Shown piece by piece: positions 20,629 to 30,217 of a DNA stretch of 46,777 nt. Below the pieces are notes generated by a model that saw only the letters and a program-made list of their open reading frames with translations, was not told the DNA's origin and searched no databases. Source of the DNA: Desulfovibrio sp. (lineage in GTDB: Bacteria; Desulfobacterota; Desulfovibrionia; Desulfovibrionales; Desulfovibrionaceae); the NCBI GenBank assembly GCA_031290615.1, contig JAITNF010000062.1, positions 1 to 46,777 on the forward strand, read 5' to 3'. Made by a program: the position numbers and the translations under genes. Positions within the stretch are counted from its first letter, which is position 1. The number at the start of each line of letters is the position of its first letter.

Positions 20629-22494
20629 TTAATAAGATGCTACACTAGATGCGCGTACCGCTATTTCGAAACCCTTACCGTATTCCTGTTCCAATTCACG
20701 CAGACTGTCCCGCTTGTGGTTGAGCAGGTACATGGCCACGTCCCGACAAATTTCAAAACGGCGCTTAGCGCCGTTTTCCGCACGAAGCAGACGGCGCAAA
20801 TCGCGCAGAGCCTGAAGCGCCTGCCATTCAAGATTGCGGCGCTGCCCTGTTCCGGCGCAGACTGGGCAGGATTCCATGGTTATGGCCAGAGCCGAGGATC
20901 CCGTGCGTTGTCGCACCAGTTCCAGCAGGCCAAAAGAACTTATGCGTCCCACATCGTGCCGCGCCCGGTCGTTTTTCATAGTCTGGCGCAGAGTTTTTTC
21001 AACTTCTTGAATGTGCTTTGCCTCACGCATTTCAATGAAGTCAACCACCACCTGACCGCCCACATCCCTGAGCTTGAGTTGTCGCGCCACGGTTTCGGCG
21101 GCTTCAAGATTGGTTTTGTGCGCCATGGCTTCAAAATTGGCCTTGCCAGAAATTTTGCCGGAGTTGACATCCACGGCCATCAAGGCTTCCGTCTGGTCAA
21201 AAACAAGTCTGCCACCCGAGGGAAGCGTCACTTCGCGCGAGTATATCTGATCAAGTTGATGCCGCAGGTTGAAACGTTCCCACAATGGCTGACGCATGTC
21301 CGTATGGATGTGGATGAGATTTTTTTTGCGTGGAAAGAGCAGGTTCGCAGTATCACGCACACGTTCGGCAACTTCTTCGTTGTCAAGCCAGATTTCCGTG
21401 ACGTCGTCCGTAAGATAATCCCGCACGGCACGCTCGGAAAGCCCCGGCTCCTGGTAGACAAGGGCGGGAGACGTGACTTCCGTGGCCTTTTTGCGGATAT
21501 CGCGCCACAAGCGCTTGAGGTACTGCAAATCGCTCCTGAGGGTTGTCTTGGTGATCCCCGCGCTCACAGTGCGCACGATCACGCCAAGAGCTGAGCCAGA
21601 ATCAACGTCGCCCACAAGTTCGCGCAAACGCTCTCGCTCTTCCTCATCTTCCACCTTGCGGGAAACTCCGGTCTGCTCCTGCCCCGGCGTGAGCACTAGA
21701 AAACGCCCTGCCAGGGAAAGCCAAGTTGTTAAAAAAGCGCCCTTGTTGCCCGTGGGTTCCTTGACCACCTGAGCAAGCACGTCTTGACCGATTTTGAGAA
21801 CTTTCTGTATGAGCGGAAATTTTCTGCCATTAGCGGAATCATGGTGAGCCTGCCAGTATTCTGGATGAATTTCATCCATCTGCAGAAAACCGTTCTTGCC
21901 CGCGCCGAAATTGACAAAGGCGGCCTGCAGATTGGTATCGATGTTCTGGACAATGCCCTTGTAGATATTGCCCTTGATTTTGCGCTGATGGAGCATGTCC
22001 AGATAATATTCCTGCACAATGCCGTCTTCAGTAAGGGCCACCTCCACCTGTTCGCCCGGAAGAACGCTGATAAACATGCGCAACCTGCCGCCGGGGCTTG
22101 CCGCCGTGGCTGCTTCGACGTCCGGAGACTCTCGGACGGTCTCTGGCGGAAGAAAGTTTTGTTTTGCTGAATTGTTGGGGGGAACAGTATCCCGCAGCGT
22201 TGCAACTAAAGGACTCTCCGAGGAAGAATCCTCCGCAGGGGCGGGAGAGTGTTGGGTGCCACTGTCTTTGAGTGCCGACTTGTTTGATGCCGATGACCGC
22301 CTTGTGCGGGAATATTTTTTCGGCGGAGGAATTGCCGTTGCTGACGACACGACGCTGGATTCCTGCGGCGTCGCGGGCAAAAAATTTTGAGGTTTCTTTG
22401 CATGACAGCGCGATTTTTTTGCGGGGACCGAGGCCGTGTTAGCCTGTTCGCTGCTCGCGACTGTGGCTGTGGCGACATCCTGATCAGTTGTCAT
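20629..22494 (-). CDS. rne: Rne/Rng-family ribonuclease
   Basis: 'RMFISVLPGEQVEVALTEDGIVQEYYLDMLHQRKIKGNIYKGIVQNIDTNLQAAFVNFGAGKNGFLQMDEIHPEYW', 'LVFDQTEALMAVDVNSGK', 'GGQVVVDFIEMR', 'CPVCAGTGQ'. Confidence 0.95.
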   Translation of the reverse strand: MTTDQDVATATVASSEQANTASVPAKKSRCHAKKPQNFLPATPQESSVVSSATAIPPPKKYSRTRRSSASNKSALKDSGTQHSPAPAEDSSSESPLVATLRDTVPPNNSAKQNFLPPETVRESPDVEAATAASPGGRLRMFISVLPGEQVEVALTEDGIVQEYYLDMLHQRKIKGNIYKGIVQNIDTNLQAAFVNFGAGKNGFLQMDEIHPEYWQAHHDSANGRKFPLIQKVLKIGQDVLAQVVKEPTGNKGAFLTTWLSLAGRFLVLTPGQEQTGVSRKVEDEEERERLRELVGDVDSGSALGVIVRTVSAGITKTTLRSDLQYLKRLWRDIRKKATEVTSPALVYQEPGLSERAVRDYLTDDVTEIWLDNEEVAERVRDTANLLFPRKKNLIHIHTDMRQPLWERFNLRHQLDQIYSREVTLPSGGRLVFDQTEALMAVDVNSGKISGKANFEAMAHKTNLEAAETVARQLKLRDVGGQVVVDFIEMREAKHIQEVEKTLRQTMKNDRARHDVGRISSFGLLELVRQRTGSSALAITMESCPVCAGTGQRRNLEWQALQALRDLRRLLRAENGAKRRFEICRDVAMYLLNHKRDSLRELEQEYGKGFEIAVRASSVASY

Positions 22495-22710
22495 GAATAT
22501 CCTTAAAAAATAGGCTGCTGCTGAAAAGTCGCAGCGCAACAAAAAAATTTTCCGCCTATCCGCCGAAAAAAAAGAAAAACAGCAAGCCAACACTGGACAC
22601 TTAAAATAAAAAATATCGTCCGCACCGACATGACAGGCAAGTGAACACAGAGTACGTTTTTTTGAAAAATATGCAAGTAGCGGCGCGAAACAAATCACAA
22701 AAAATCATGC

Positions 22711-22739
22711 TTGCATCTTGACTTTACAAGGAGTATATA
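22711..22739 (+). promoter_or_regulatory. Putative promoter of yajC-secD-secF
   Basis: TTGCAT - 17 bp - TATATA. Confidence 0.4.
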
Positions 22740-22789
22740 AACAAGATTGCATATTGTCCCTAAATTTCCACAGTTTCTGGAGGTAGCCC

Positions 22790-23314
22790 TTGTTTAAATC
22801 CACAGCTTTCGCCATGGGGGCGGTTCCGCAGAACGGAACCGCCACTGGCGGCATGGATATGCTGATGCAGTTTTTGCCGCTGATTCTGATGTTTGTCATT
22901 TTCTGGTTTTTGCTCATCCGTCCGCAGCAAAAACGCGCAAAAAAACACAAACAGATGCTCAGCGAACTCAAACGCGGGGATCGTGTGCAGACAAGCAGCG
23001 GACTCATGGGCCGCATCCGAAAAATTGACGACGAAATGGTGCTTCTGGAATGCGGAGACGCCAAACTGCGCCTTGTCAGAGGGTCCATAGCTGGTCTTTT
23101 GCCGGACTCCAGGGGAGGCAGAGTGGACAAGAGCGAAAACCCCGTCAAGCCTGAAAAGGTATCCAAAACCGAAAAAACTGATAAGGTCGAGCTGATTGAA
23201 AATGTCGAGCCGGCAAAACAAGATGACAAGGTCGACAAAGCGTCTGCCGATGCCGCCGTGGACACTGAGAAGGACAAGAACACGGTCCCGGTTGAAGAAA
23301 AAAATCCACAATAA
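22790..23314 (+). CDS. yajC: Preprotein translocase subunit YajC (TTG start)
   Basis: 'MDMLMQFLPLILMFVIFWFLLIRPQQKRAKKHKQMLSELKRGDRVQTSSGLMGRIRKIDDEMVLLE'; upstream GGAGG; followed by secD, secF. Confidence 0.95.
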   Translation: MFKSTAFAMGAVPQNGTATGGMDMLMQFLPLILMFVIFWFLLIRPQQKRAKKHKQMLSELKRGDRVQTSSGLMGRIRKIDDEMVLLECGDAKLRLVRGSIAGLLPDSRGGRVDKSENPVKPEKVSKTEKTDKVELIENVEPAKQDDKVDKASADAAVDTEKDKNTVPVEEKNPQ

Positions 23315-23326
23315 CTGGACAGAACT

Positions 23327-24913
23327 ATGGCTGTGCGTTGGCGTTTTGGCATATCTCTGCTTGTTTTTGTCGTGTGTTCCATTTACGCCCTGCCGAATGC
23401 GCCGGGAATTTCCGACATTCCGGCGGGCTTTTTGCCTTCCGGCAAAATCGCCCTCGGTCTTGACCTCAAGGGTGGCATTCACCTCACCATCGGCGTGGAG
23501 ACAGACAAGGCCGTCACCAACTCTCTAGTCATTGCCGGGCAGGATTTGCGGCGCATGGGCCAAGAAGAAAAAATTGTGATTTTGCGGCCACGCGTCGTGC
23601 GCGGCGACAGCCTGGAATTTATGCTTCCACGCACGGACGACGAGCAAAAACTCAGGTATATGCTCTCCGAATATTTTCCGCAGCTTGTTGTGGGAGACCC
23701 CCAGCGTGGAGAAGCCGGTCAGTTGCGCTACGTTGCTCGCTTTACGCCCGATGAAGTCACCAGGCTGGAAACCATGGCTCTGGATCAGGTGTTGCGCACC
23801 ATCCGCAACCGCATAGACCAGTTCGGCGTCGCGGAACCGGACATACGTAAGGACGCCGGCAACCACATTCAGGTACAACTTCCCGGCATTTCTGACCCAC
23901 GCCGTGCTGTGGAGCTGCTCAAACAGACCGCGCAACTAGAGTTCCATCTCGTGCGCGACGACGTTGACCCCAATAAACCTGTTCCACCCACGGGCGTCAT
24001 CATCCTGCCACTGCTGGAAAAACCCACAGTTTCCGGCCGGGAAAACGCGGAAAAACGCATTGCCCTGGAAAAGGACATCATGCTCACCGGGGAGGATGTG
24101 GCTGATGCACGTCCGAGCTTTGACAAAATGAATCAGGCCTATATAATGTTGAACTTTAACAGTCGCGGAGGCCGCGTTTTCGAGCAAATTACGGACGAGA
24201 ATGTGGGCAAGCGCATGGCCATAGTCTTGGACGGCAAGGTCTGCTCAGCGCCAATCATCCGGGAACGCATCGGCGGCGGGCGCGCCAGCATTTCCGGCAG
24301 TTTCACCACAGCCGAAGCCCAGGATCTCGCCATAGTGCTGCGCGCCGGTTCACTACCGGCCCCGGTTACGGTGCTGGAAGAGCGTAGCGTCGGCCCGTCA
24401 CTGGGACAGGAATCCATTGACAGCGGCGTTCGGGCGATACTGGTGGGCGCTGTGGGCGTGGTGCTGTTCATGGCAATCTATTACGGCCTGTCCGGAGTCA
24501 TCGCCGTAGTGATGCTCTGTTTTACCATGCTTATGATTGTCGCGGGGCTTACGGCCTTTGGCGCCACACTTACCCTGCCAGGCATTGCCGGCATAGTGCT
24601 GACCATAGGCATGGCCGTGGACGCCAACGTGTTGATCTACGAGCGCATCCGAGAGGAACTCCGCTTGGGGCTCACGCCTTTTGCCGCTGTGAAGGCTGGT
24701 TTTGAGCGGGCCGTCATTTCCATTACGGATTCCAACATTACCACCATTATTGCCGCGATTATTTTATACCAGTTCGGCACTGGCCCCATCCGCGGCTTCG
24801 CGGTAACCCTGTCACTGGGCATAGTAGCGTCCATGTTTACCGCCACCTTTGTTTCGCGCACGATTTTCGAAGAATGGGCGCGCCGTTGCGGCGTGCGGGG
24901 ATTAAGCATCTAG
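23327..24913 (+). CDS. secD: Protein translocase subunit SecD
   Basis: 'GLDLKGGIHLTIGVE', 'RIDQFGVAEPDIRK..IQVQLPGISDP', 'AVDANVLIYERIREELR'. Confidence 0.96.
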   Translation: MAVRWRFGISLLVFVVCSIYALPNAPGISDIPAGFLPSGKIALGLDLKGGIHLTIGVETDKAVTNSLVIAGQDLRRMGQEEKIVILRPRVVRGDSLEFMLPRTDDEQKLRYMLSEYFPQLVVGDPQRGEAGQLRYVARFTPDEVTRLETMALDQVLRTIRNRIDQFGVAEPDIRKDAGNHIQVQLPGISDPRRAVELLKQTAQLEFHLVRDDVDPNKPVPPTGVIILPLLEKPTVSGRENAEKRIALEKDIMLTGEDVADARPSFDKMNQAYIMLNFNSRGGRVFEQITDENVGKRMAIVLDGKVCSAPIIRERIGGGRASISGSFTTAEAQDLAIVLRAGSLPAPVTVLEERSVGPSLGQESIDSGVRAILVGAVGVVLFMAIYYGLSGVIAVVMLCFTMLMIVAGLTAFGATLTLPGIAGIVLTIGMAVDANVLIYERIREELRLGLTPFAAVKAGFERAVISITDSNITTIIAAIILYQFGTGPIRGFAVTLSLGIVASMFTATFVSRTIFEEWARRCGVRGLSI

Positions 24914-24950
24914 GGCCAATTGCCCCTATCATTCAGCTTCAGGATACGCC

Positions 24951-26051
24951 ATGGCTTTCACGTTTATCAAACCCAACATCAATCTGGATTTTATCGGCAA
25001 GCGTAATATTGCGTACGCCATTTCTGCTCTTCTGCTTCTGGTCGGTCTTGTTTCCGCCCTGACGGGCGGCGTCAGTCTGGGCATTGACTTTGCCGGCGGC
25101 CTTGTCATGCAGGTGCAGTTTCAAAAACCGGTGGGCGACGAAGCCCTGAAAAAAGGTTTGGACAGCGCGAAGTTGCCGGACATCGTCATCCAGCGTTTCG
25201 GCGAGGATGGCCGTGAGCACCTGCTGCGTTTTTCCACGCTTGACGCCGATGCCTCCGGACTGCGCGCGCAGGTTACAGACACGCTCGGCAGCGTCTTTCC
25301 GGACAACCCCGCCGAGATTCAGCGCCTGGAAGTAGTGGGGCCGAAAATCGGCGCTGATCTGATCAACAAGGCACTTGCCGCCCTCTACTATGCCGTGTTA
25401 CTGATGGCCGTATATATTTCTGGTCGTTTTGAGCAGCGCTGGATGGCCGCCGCCGCCATGGCGGCGGTGCTATGGGGCGGCATGTACCTGCTAGGTCTCA
25501 CCGGCCTAGGCATGGGTGACTTGGTTATGCTTGCCCTCGGCATTACTCTGGCGGTCTGTTTTTTCCTCAAGCTCAATTTTGCTTTTGGGGCCGTGGTTGG
25601 TCTGCTGCATGACGTTCTCGTCACCGTCGGTCTGCTCTCCGTCATGAAGGTGGAAATCGACCTCAATGTTTTGGCGGCCATCATGACGCTCATAGGCTAT
25701 TCCATAAACGACACCATCATCGTCTACGACCGTCTGCGCGAAAATCTGCGTTCCGCCGTCAAACTTCCTTTTGACGCGCTCGTCAACAAAAGCGTCAATC
25801 AAACCCTCTCGCGCACCATCCTGACGAGCGGCACAACCCTGCTCGCTACCTTGGCCATTTTTGTCTTCGGCGGTGGCGTGATCCATAATTTTGCGCTCAC
25901 CATGCTCATCGGCGTCTTTGTGGGGACGGCATCCTCCGTCTATATTTCCTCCTCCATTCTGCTGGTCTTGGGCGACACGGAATTTTACCGCAGGCAGCAG
26001 GAAAAATTTCAGCAGAAATACGAACGCCCCGGAGAACACGGTATGGTGTAA
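24951..26051 (+). CDS. secF: Protein translocase subunit SecF
   Basis: 'SLGIDFAGGLVMQVQFQKP', 'IGYSINDTIIVYDRLREN', 'NQTLSRTILTSGTTLLATLAIFVFGGGVIHNFA'. Confidence 0.96.
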   Translation: MAFTFIKPNINLDFIGKRNIAYAISALLLLVGLVSALTGGVSLGIDFAGGLVMQVQFQKPVGDEALKKGLDSAKLPDIVIQRFGEDGREHLLRFSTLDADASGLRAQVTDTLGSVFPDNPAEIQRLEVVGPKIGADLINKALAALYYAVLLMAVYISGRFEQRWMAAAAMAAVLWGGMYLLGLTGLGMGDLVMLALGITLAVCFFLKLNFAFGAVVGLLHDVLVTVGLLSVMKVEIDLNVLAAIMTLIGYSINDTIIVYDRLRENLRSAVKLPFDALVNKSVNQTLSRTILTSGTTLLATLAIFVFGGGVIHNFALTMLIGVFVGTASSVYISSSILLVLGDTEFYRRQQEKFQQKYERPGEHGMV

Positions 26052-26054
26052 GCG

Positions 26055-26960
26055 AAACTTCTCATTTGTCTCCGACAGCCTCAAGGGACAGCGCGTCATT
26101 GATGCCGTCTCCAACCTGGCCACCTTCTTGCGCCCCGCCCACCACCCGGCGGATTTCACGCTCCTTGTCCCCTGCGGCCGTACAGGTGTTGACGTTGTCG
26201 CCGGCGAGCATGACAACGTCGATATTCATGGTTCCAGTTCAGTCACGACCTGACGGCTGGTCTTTCTGACCACGGCGGACACGGCGATCGGCGATGTAGA
26301 TGACGACAGGCCTGTCCTCGGTAATAGGTTCCGGTTTTATCCATAACGACCGTATCCACGGCTTGGGCGGTCTCAATGGCTTTTAGAGTATTTAATGCTT
26401 AAGATGCTTGCTTTACGGCAGGCAAAGCCCGCCTGCAAGTGTCTCGCGGCAAATGCAACTCCTTGCAGAGCGGAGTAACTTTTTCAAAGTTGATCTGCTC
26501 TAAACGCCTTGATCAGGATGTCGTTGAAGGCTCCCCGGCCAGTACCGACTAATAGCCGTGGGTGTTGCAAGACCCAAAACGCAGGGGCAGGAAATCATCA
26601 ATACCGAGATGCCTGCTGACAGGACAAATTCCGGCTTATAACTGAGCAAAAGCCAGATGCCTGTCACAGTCACAGCCCGACGCAATGAGGATGACTCCGG
26701 TAGAATATGCCACTGATGGTGTCCGCCAATCTGACGACAGTAGCTTTTAAGGATGTTACAACATCCACCAGCCTGACGATTTTGGCTACGTGGTGTTCTC
26801 CCACTCGCGCGTCCTGCATGAGGAAATATCCAGATTTGTTGACGGCGGCACCGGTGACCCGGCCCACTTTTTCGCAAGTCCGCTCTCGCCGGTGATTACG
26901 GATTCGTCCACAAAAAATTTACCCTCAATCATCACGCCGTCCACGGGAATATTACTTGGA
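26055..26960 (-). pseudogene. Heavy-metal P1B-type ATPase (CopA/ZntA-like), multiply frameshifted
   Basis: Minus fragments: 'PVDGVMIEGKFFVDESVITGES'; 'TGAAVNKSGYFLMQDARVGEHHVAKIVRLV'; 'ISVLMISCPCVLGLATPTAI' (CPC motif); 'AIETAQAVDTVVMDKTGT' (phosphorylation motif); 'NIDVVMLAGDNVNT..GDGINDA..'. Confidence 0.88.
26363..26502. repeat. ~140-bp insertion within the copA remnant
   Basis: Separates 'NDILIK' from 'AIETAQ'; bounded by TTTAGAG/CTCTAAA; contains a 35-bp hairpin at 26467-26501 (AGAGCGGAGTAACTTTTTCAAAGTTGATCTGCTCT). Confidence 0.5.
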
Positions 26961-27012
26961 GCAGAAAATATTTGTAATTTATTAGGCTCTAGACCATCAT
27001 GTTAAGCTCTGA

Positions 27013-27240
27013 CAGGCTAGATAGAGTCGTCAATAGATTTGCATAATATTAGCAATTCGTGTAAACTTCTTGCAAATACAGGGGGAAAGAATTGCTAGAA
27101 AAACTGATGGATGATCCGGACGTTGAATGGCTGATGATTGATGCAATCCATATAAAAGTTCACCCGCATGCTGCTGGAGCAGAGGAGGTAATCAAGACAT
27201 AGCCCGCACAAAAGGGGGCCCAACTCCAAACGTGGAGACC
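27013..27240 (+). mobile_element. IS5-family-like transposase fragment
   Basis: CTAGATAGAGTCGTCAATAG end-like sequence; 'LLEKLMDDPDVEWLMIDAIHIKVHPHAAGAEEVIKT*'. Confidence 0.7.
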
Positions 27241-27289
27241 ATGGGCTGGTTACGATAAACATTTTCGTATCAACAAAACCGGAATGTTA

Positions 27290-27484
27290 CGCAACACTCC
27301 GTTCATATTACATGGAATTGAGACATTTTGGAGCTTTACAAAACGCCGTCTTTAAAAATTTAATGTCGTGAAGCGCAATTTTGAATTTCACCTGAAAGAA
27401 TGTGAATGGCGCTACAATCAACTGTTACCTCAACTTCTCGCCAGCCTTAAACTGATATCTTAATTAATGAGTCCTGAGCCTAGG
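27290..27484 (+). mobile_element. IS1595-family-like transposase C-terminal remnant
   Basis: 'HGIETFWSFTKRRL*KFNVVKRNFEFHLKECEWRYNQLLPQLL'; end AATTAATGAGTCCTGAGCCTAGG also at 330-352. Confidence 0.7.
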
Positions 27485-27501
27485 TTTTTTATCAAAAATT
27501 C

Positions 27502-27617
27502 TTGAGAGCTTTGCTTTAAGAATGTTTTTTTTGAAAAATATACCGATATATCTAGATGATATTACAAAGATTAGCAGTGCTCTCCTTAAGTTAAAACATT
27601 CTTTATGCAAAACTATC
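27502..27617. repeat. ~115-bp AT-rich dispersed repeat, copy 1 (upstream of glpX)
   Basis: Colinear with 30218-30332; shares exact AAAACATTCTTTATGCAAAACTATC and ACAAAGATTAGCAGTGC. Confidence 0.85.
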
Positions 27618-27779
27618 AAATTATTTTATGGTCTGCCCCACCTTCAGGGGAAAAATGATTTGACAAACGGCAAAACCGAGAAAAATTTTGACAGACTCTG
27701 TGGATTGAAACCTTGAATCTTGCCACGTAGTAGGATAAAATACTCCGCAAATCAAATTTGTTTTATCAGGGAGTTAATT

Positions 27780-28763
27780 ATGCTTGAAGCACCGGAAAAA
27801 AATCTGGCTCTTGACATTGTCCGCATTACGGAAGCGGCCGCTCTGGCATCCGCCCGGTGGCTCGGCCGCGGGGACAGGGATGCTGGGGACAATGCCGCTG
27901 TGCAAGCTATGCGTATCTGTTTTTCCACCCTGAATATTGACGGTACGGTCATAATCGGTGAAGGGAAGAAAGACAATGCCCCCATGCTCGCCAACGGCGA
28001 AAAAGTGGGCAAGGGCGGAGAGCTTTCCTTGGATGTGGCCGTGGATCCCGTTGAGGGAACAAGTCTGCTGGCCTACGGACGTCCCAACGCCATTTCCGTT
28101 GTGGCGGTATCTCCAAAGGGCAGCATGTTCAATCTCGGCCCGAGTTATTACATGCAGAAGCTTGTAGTCGGCAGTGAAGCCCGCGACGTTATTGACCTTG
28201 ACGCGCCGATCAGCATGAATCTGAAAAATGTAGCCAAAGCGCTCGGCAAAACCGTGCAGGATCTCGTGGTTTTTGTGCTGGACAAGCCGCGCCATAAGCG
28301 CCTGATTGAAGAAATCCGCCAAGCCGGAGCGCGTATCCAGCTTCAGACGGACGGCGATGTCATAGGCGCTCTCATGGCGGTGGATCCTCATTCTGAGGTG
28401 GACATCATGACGGGTACCGGCGGCACCCCAGAAGGCGTCCTTTCCGCTTGCGCCATCAAGGGTCTTGGCGGGCAAATATTGGCACGGCTCGACCCGCAGT
28501 CCTATGTGGAAAAAGAAACCATCAACGAAGCCGGCATTGATTTGCGTGAAGTGCTATCGGTGAACGACCTGATACGCGGTAAAGACTGTTTTTTTGCCGC
28601 CACGGGCATTTCCGGCGGCGACTTTCTGCGCGGTGTGCGCTATAGTTCGCGCTACGCTGTGACGCATTCCCTTGTCCTGCGCGGAAAAACAGGCACCTTG
28701 CGCTATGTGGAATCCTTCCACAATATGGACAGACTGTCCAAATTCAGCGCGGTGCAGTATTAA
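27780..28763 (+). CDS. glpX: Fructose-1,6-bisphosphatase class II
   Basis: 'NLALDIVRITEAAALASARWLGRGDRDAGDNAAVQAMR', 'VIIGEGKKDNAPML', 'LDVAVDPVEGTSLLAYG', 'TGTGGTPEGVLSACAIKGLGGQ'. Confidence 0.95.
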   Translation: MLEAPEKNLALDIVRITEAAALASARWLGRGDRDAGDNAAVQAMRICFSTLNIDGTVIIGEGKKDNAPMLANGEKVGKGGELSLDVAVDPVEGTSLLAYGRPNAISVVAVSPKGSMFNLGPSYYMQKLVVGSEARDVIDLDAPISMNLKNVAKALGKTVQDLVVFVLDKPRHKRLIEEIRQAGARIQLQTDGDVIGALMAVDPHSEVDIMTGTGGTPEGVLSACAIKGLGGQILARLDPQSYVEKETINEAGIDLREVLSVNDLIRGKDCFFAATGISGGDFLRGVRYSSRYAVTHSLVLRGKTGTLRYVESFHNMDRLSKFSAVQY

Positions 28764-29262
28764 ATTAAAACGTACGGGGGTTGACGATACGACCTGTTTT
28801 GCGGCTGTTTTACGCCGTACTTGCGGTCTGTGGCGGTCTGCGCTACGACCGGCAAGACGCAGAAGAAGTCGGAGAAGAAGGGTTCGGTGTACGAAACGCC
28901 GCTTGGCGTCACGAATAAATAACTTACGCGCTTTCTAAAAATTCTACCGCAATTCCGCAACTGGTGCCGGGAAAACAACGATAAGCCGCAGCCCGTAGCA
29001 CTCAACGGAAAGACGAATTTTGCCTATTCAAAACAGGTGGCGGCCTGGGTGAACGGCAAGGGTTGGCAGCCAGATCATTTTTTGCGTTTTGGGACGCATG
29101 GCGACAAATCTTGTCCTTATTGAGGAAGACAACGACCTGTGCGGCGGAGCGCCCGCGGCGATGTGCCACTTGTTCGATGAAGAGGTTGAACTCACGCGCC
29201 CAGCGCATCTGGGATGCATATTGAAAGCCCTAGACAAGAGCAAAGACAAAACGCCGCCGCTT

Positions 29263-29652
29263 TAGACAGCGTCGTCAATAGATGTTTACCAAAATGGCAA
29301 CACATCTTGTGCACGCTACTGCCAAGAACGATGCGGTATTTTTGGCATATCCCAGGTCAATGCCATGCCACCACTTCAAACGGAGAAAAACATTTCAGCC
29401 AACTGCCTGAGACGGCGAAGATATTGTCATACACGCGTTGGGGCTTGCTGTTTTTTCGGGGCAAAATCACCTACCCACAATCCCCAGCGCATACCCCCCC
29501 CCACGTTCTTTTCCGTCCAGGGAAATAGGGAAATGCGGCTCTGAAAGCTCCCGGACTTTGTCGAATATGTCATGAGGTCCATGTGCTGAACCATGCAAAA
29601 ACCCTCATGGTTTCCACTCAATTTTCAAACCTGCTGACAGCACTATCTAGTA
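29263..29652 (-). mobile_element. Internally deleted IS5-family-like element (~390 bp) with both ends
   Basis: N-terminal 'HDIFDKVRELSEPHFP' and C-terminal 'LRLKWWHGIDLGYAKNTASFLAVACTRCVAILVNIY*'; ends TAGATAGTGCTGTCAGCAG / TAGACAGCGTCGTCAATAG. Confidence 0.72.
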
Positions 29653-29692
29653 TGTTGAAAAATCTTTTCAGACTCTTTCAAAGAGTCAGTTC

Positions 29693-30121
29693 TCAGACTT
29701 CTTTTATTTTTTTGGACTTCACGGCGGTTTTATTTTGAGAACGCTTTTCCCAAAGGCGCATATCCAGCATTTTCTTTTTACGCATGCGTTGCAGTAATTT
29801 TGCAACAAGGGCTGTTTTCGGCTTCAGACCGTATTTTTCCTTGTATTCCTCGGGAGACAAACTATGAGTCGCCAAATGCCGCGACGAAAGAATTTTGAAC
29901 ACGCTACCACATACAAGGCAGGTAATTGACTTTTCCTTGATGCTGTTCTTGGCTGTAGCGGAATCTATCTGGGGTTCATCCGCCACTTCCTCGCTGCCCC
30001 CAATACTGCGAAGGCTCGTCGCCAAAGTTTTTACCATTGACGAAATTTCATCCTCAGTCATTGCGCGTACTGATGCCTGCGCTTTTACAATCTGCAGCGC
30101 TTCCACCAAATAATCATCCAT
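29693..30121 (-). CDS. mucR: Ros/MucR-family zinc-finger transcriptional regulator
   Basis: 'ITCLVCGSVFKILSSRHLATHSLSPEEYKEKYGLKPKTALVAKLL'. Confidence 0.93.
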   Translation of the reverse strand: MDDYLVEALQIVKAQASVRAMTEDEISSMVKTLATSLRSIGGSEEVADEPQIDSATAKNSIKEKSITCLVCGSVFKILSSRHLATHSLSPEEYKEKYGLKPKTALVAKLLQRMRKKKMLDMRLWEKRSQNKTAVKSKKIKEV

Positions 30122-30217
30122 ACCATCGCCTCCAAAAAAATATTTTGGAATTACAAAGTACCAACTCCTATATTAGCCAATCGACAGATTTTTTTCAAGC
30201 ACAAATACACATAAAAA

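Noticed and set aside
20716-21594. 292-aa plus ORF
   Set aside because: Antisense of the rne/rng gene.
22760-23482. 240-aa minus ORF
   Set aside because: Antisense of yajC/secD start.
25506-26216. 236-aa minus ORF
   Set aside because: Mostly antisense of secF; only the part beyond 26051 overlaps the copA remnant, in mixed frames.
28790-29260. Degraded coding-like region after glpX ('KTNFAYSKQVAAWVNGKGWQPDHFLRF')
   Set aside because: Looks like a decayed gene but no family could be assigned with confidence.
29494-29502. C9 homopolymer as a possible phase-variation tract
   Set aside because: Lies inside a dead IS5-like remnant with no coding potential to switch.
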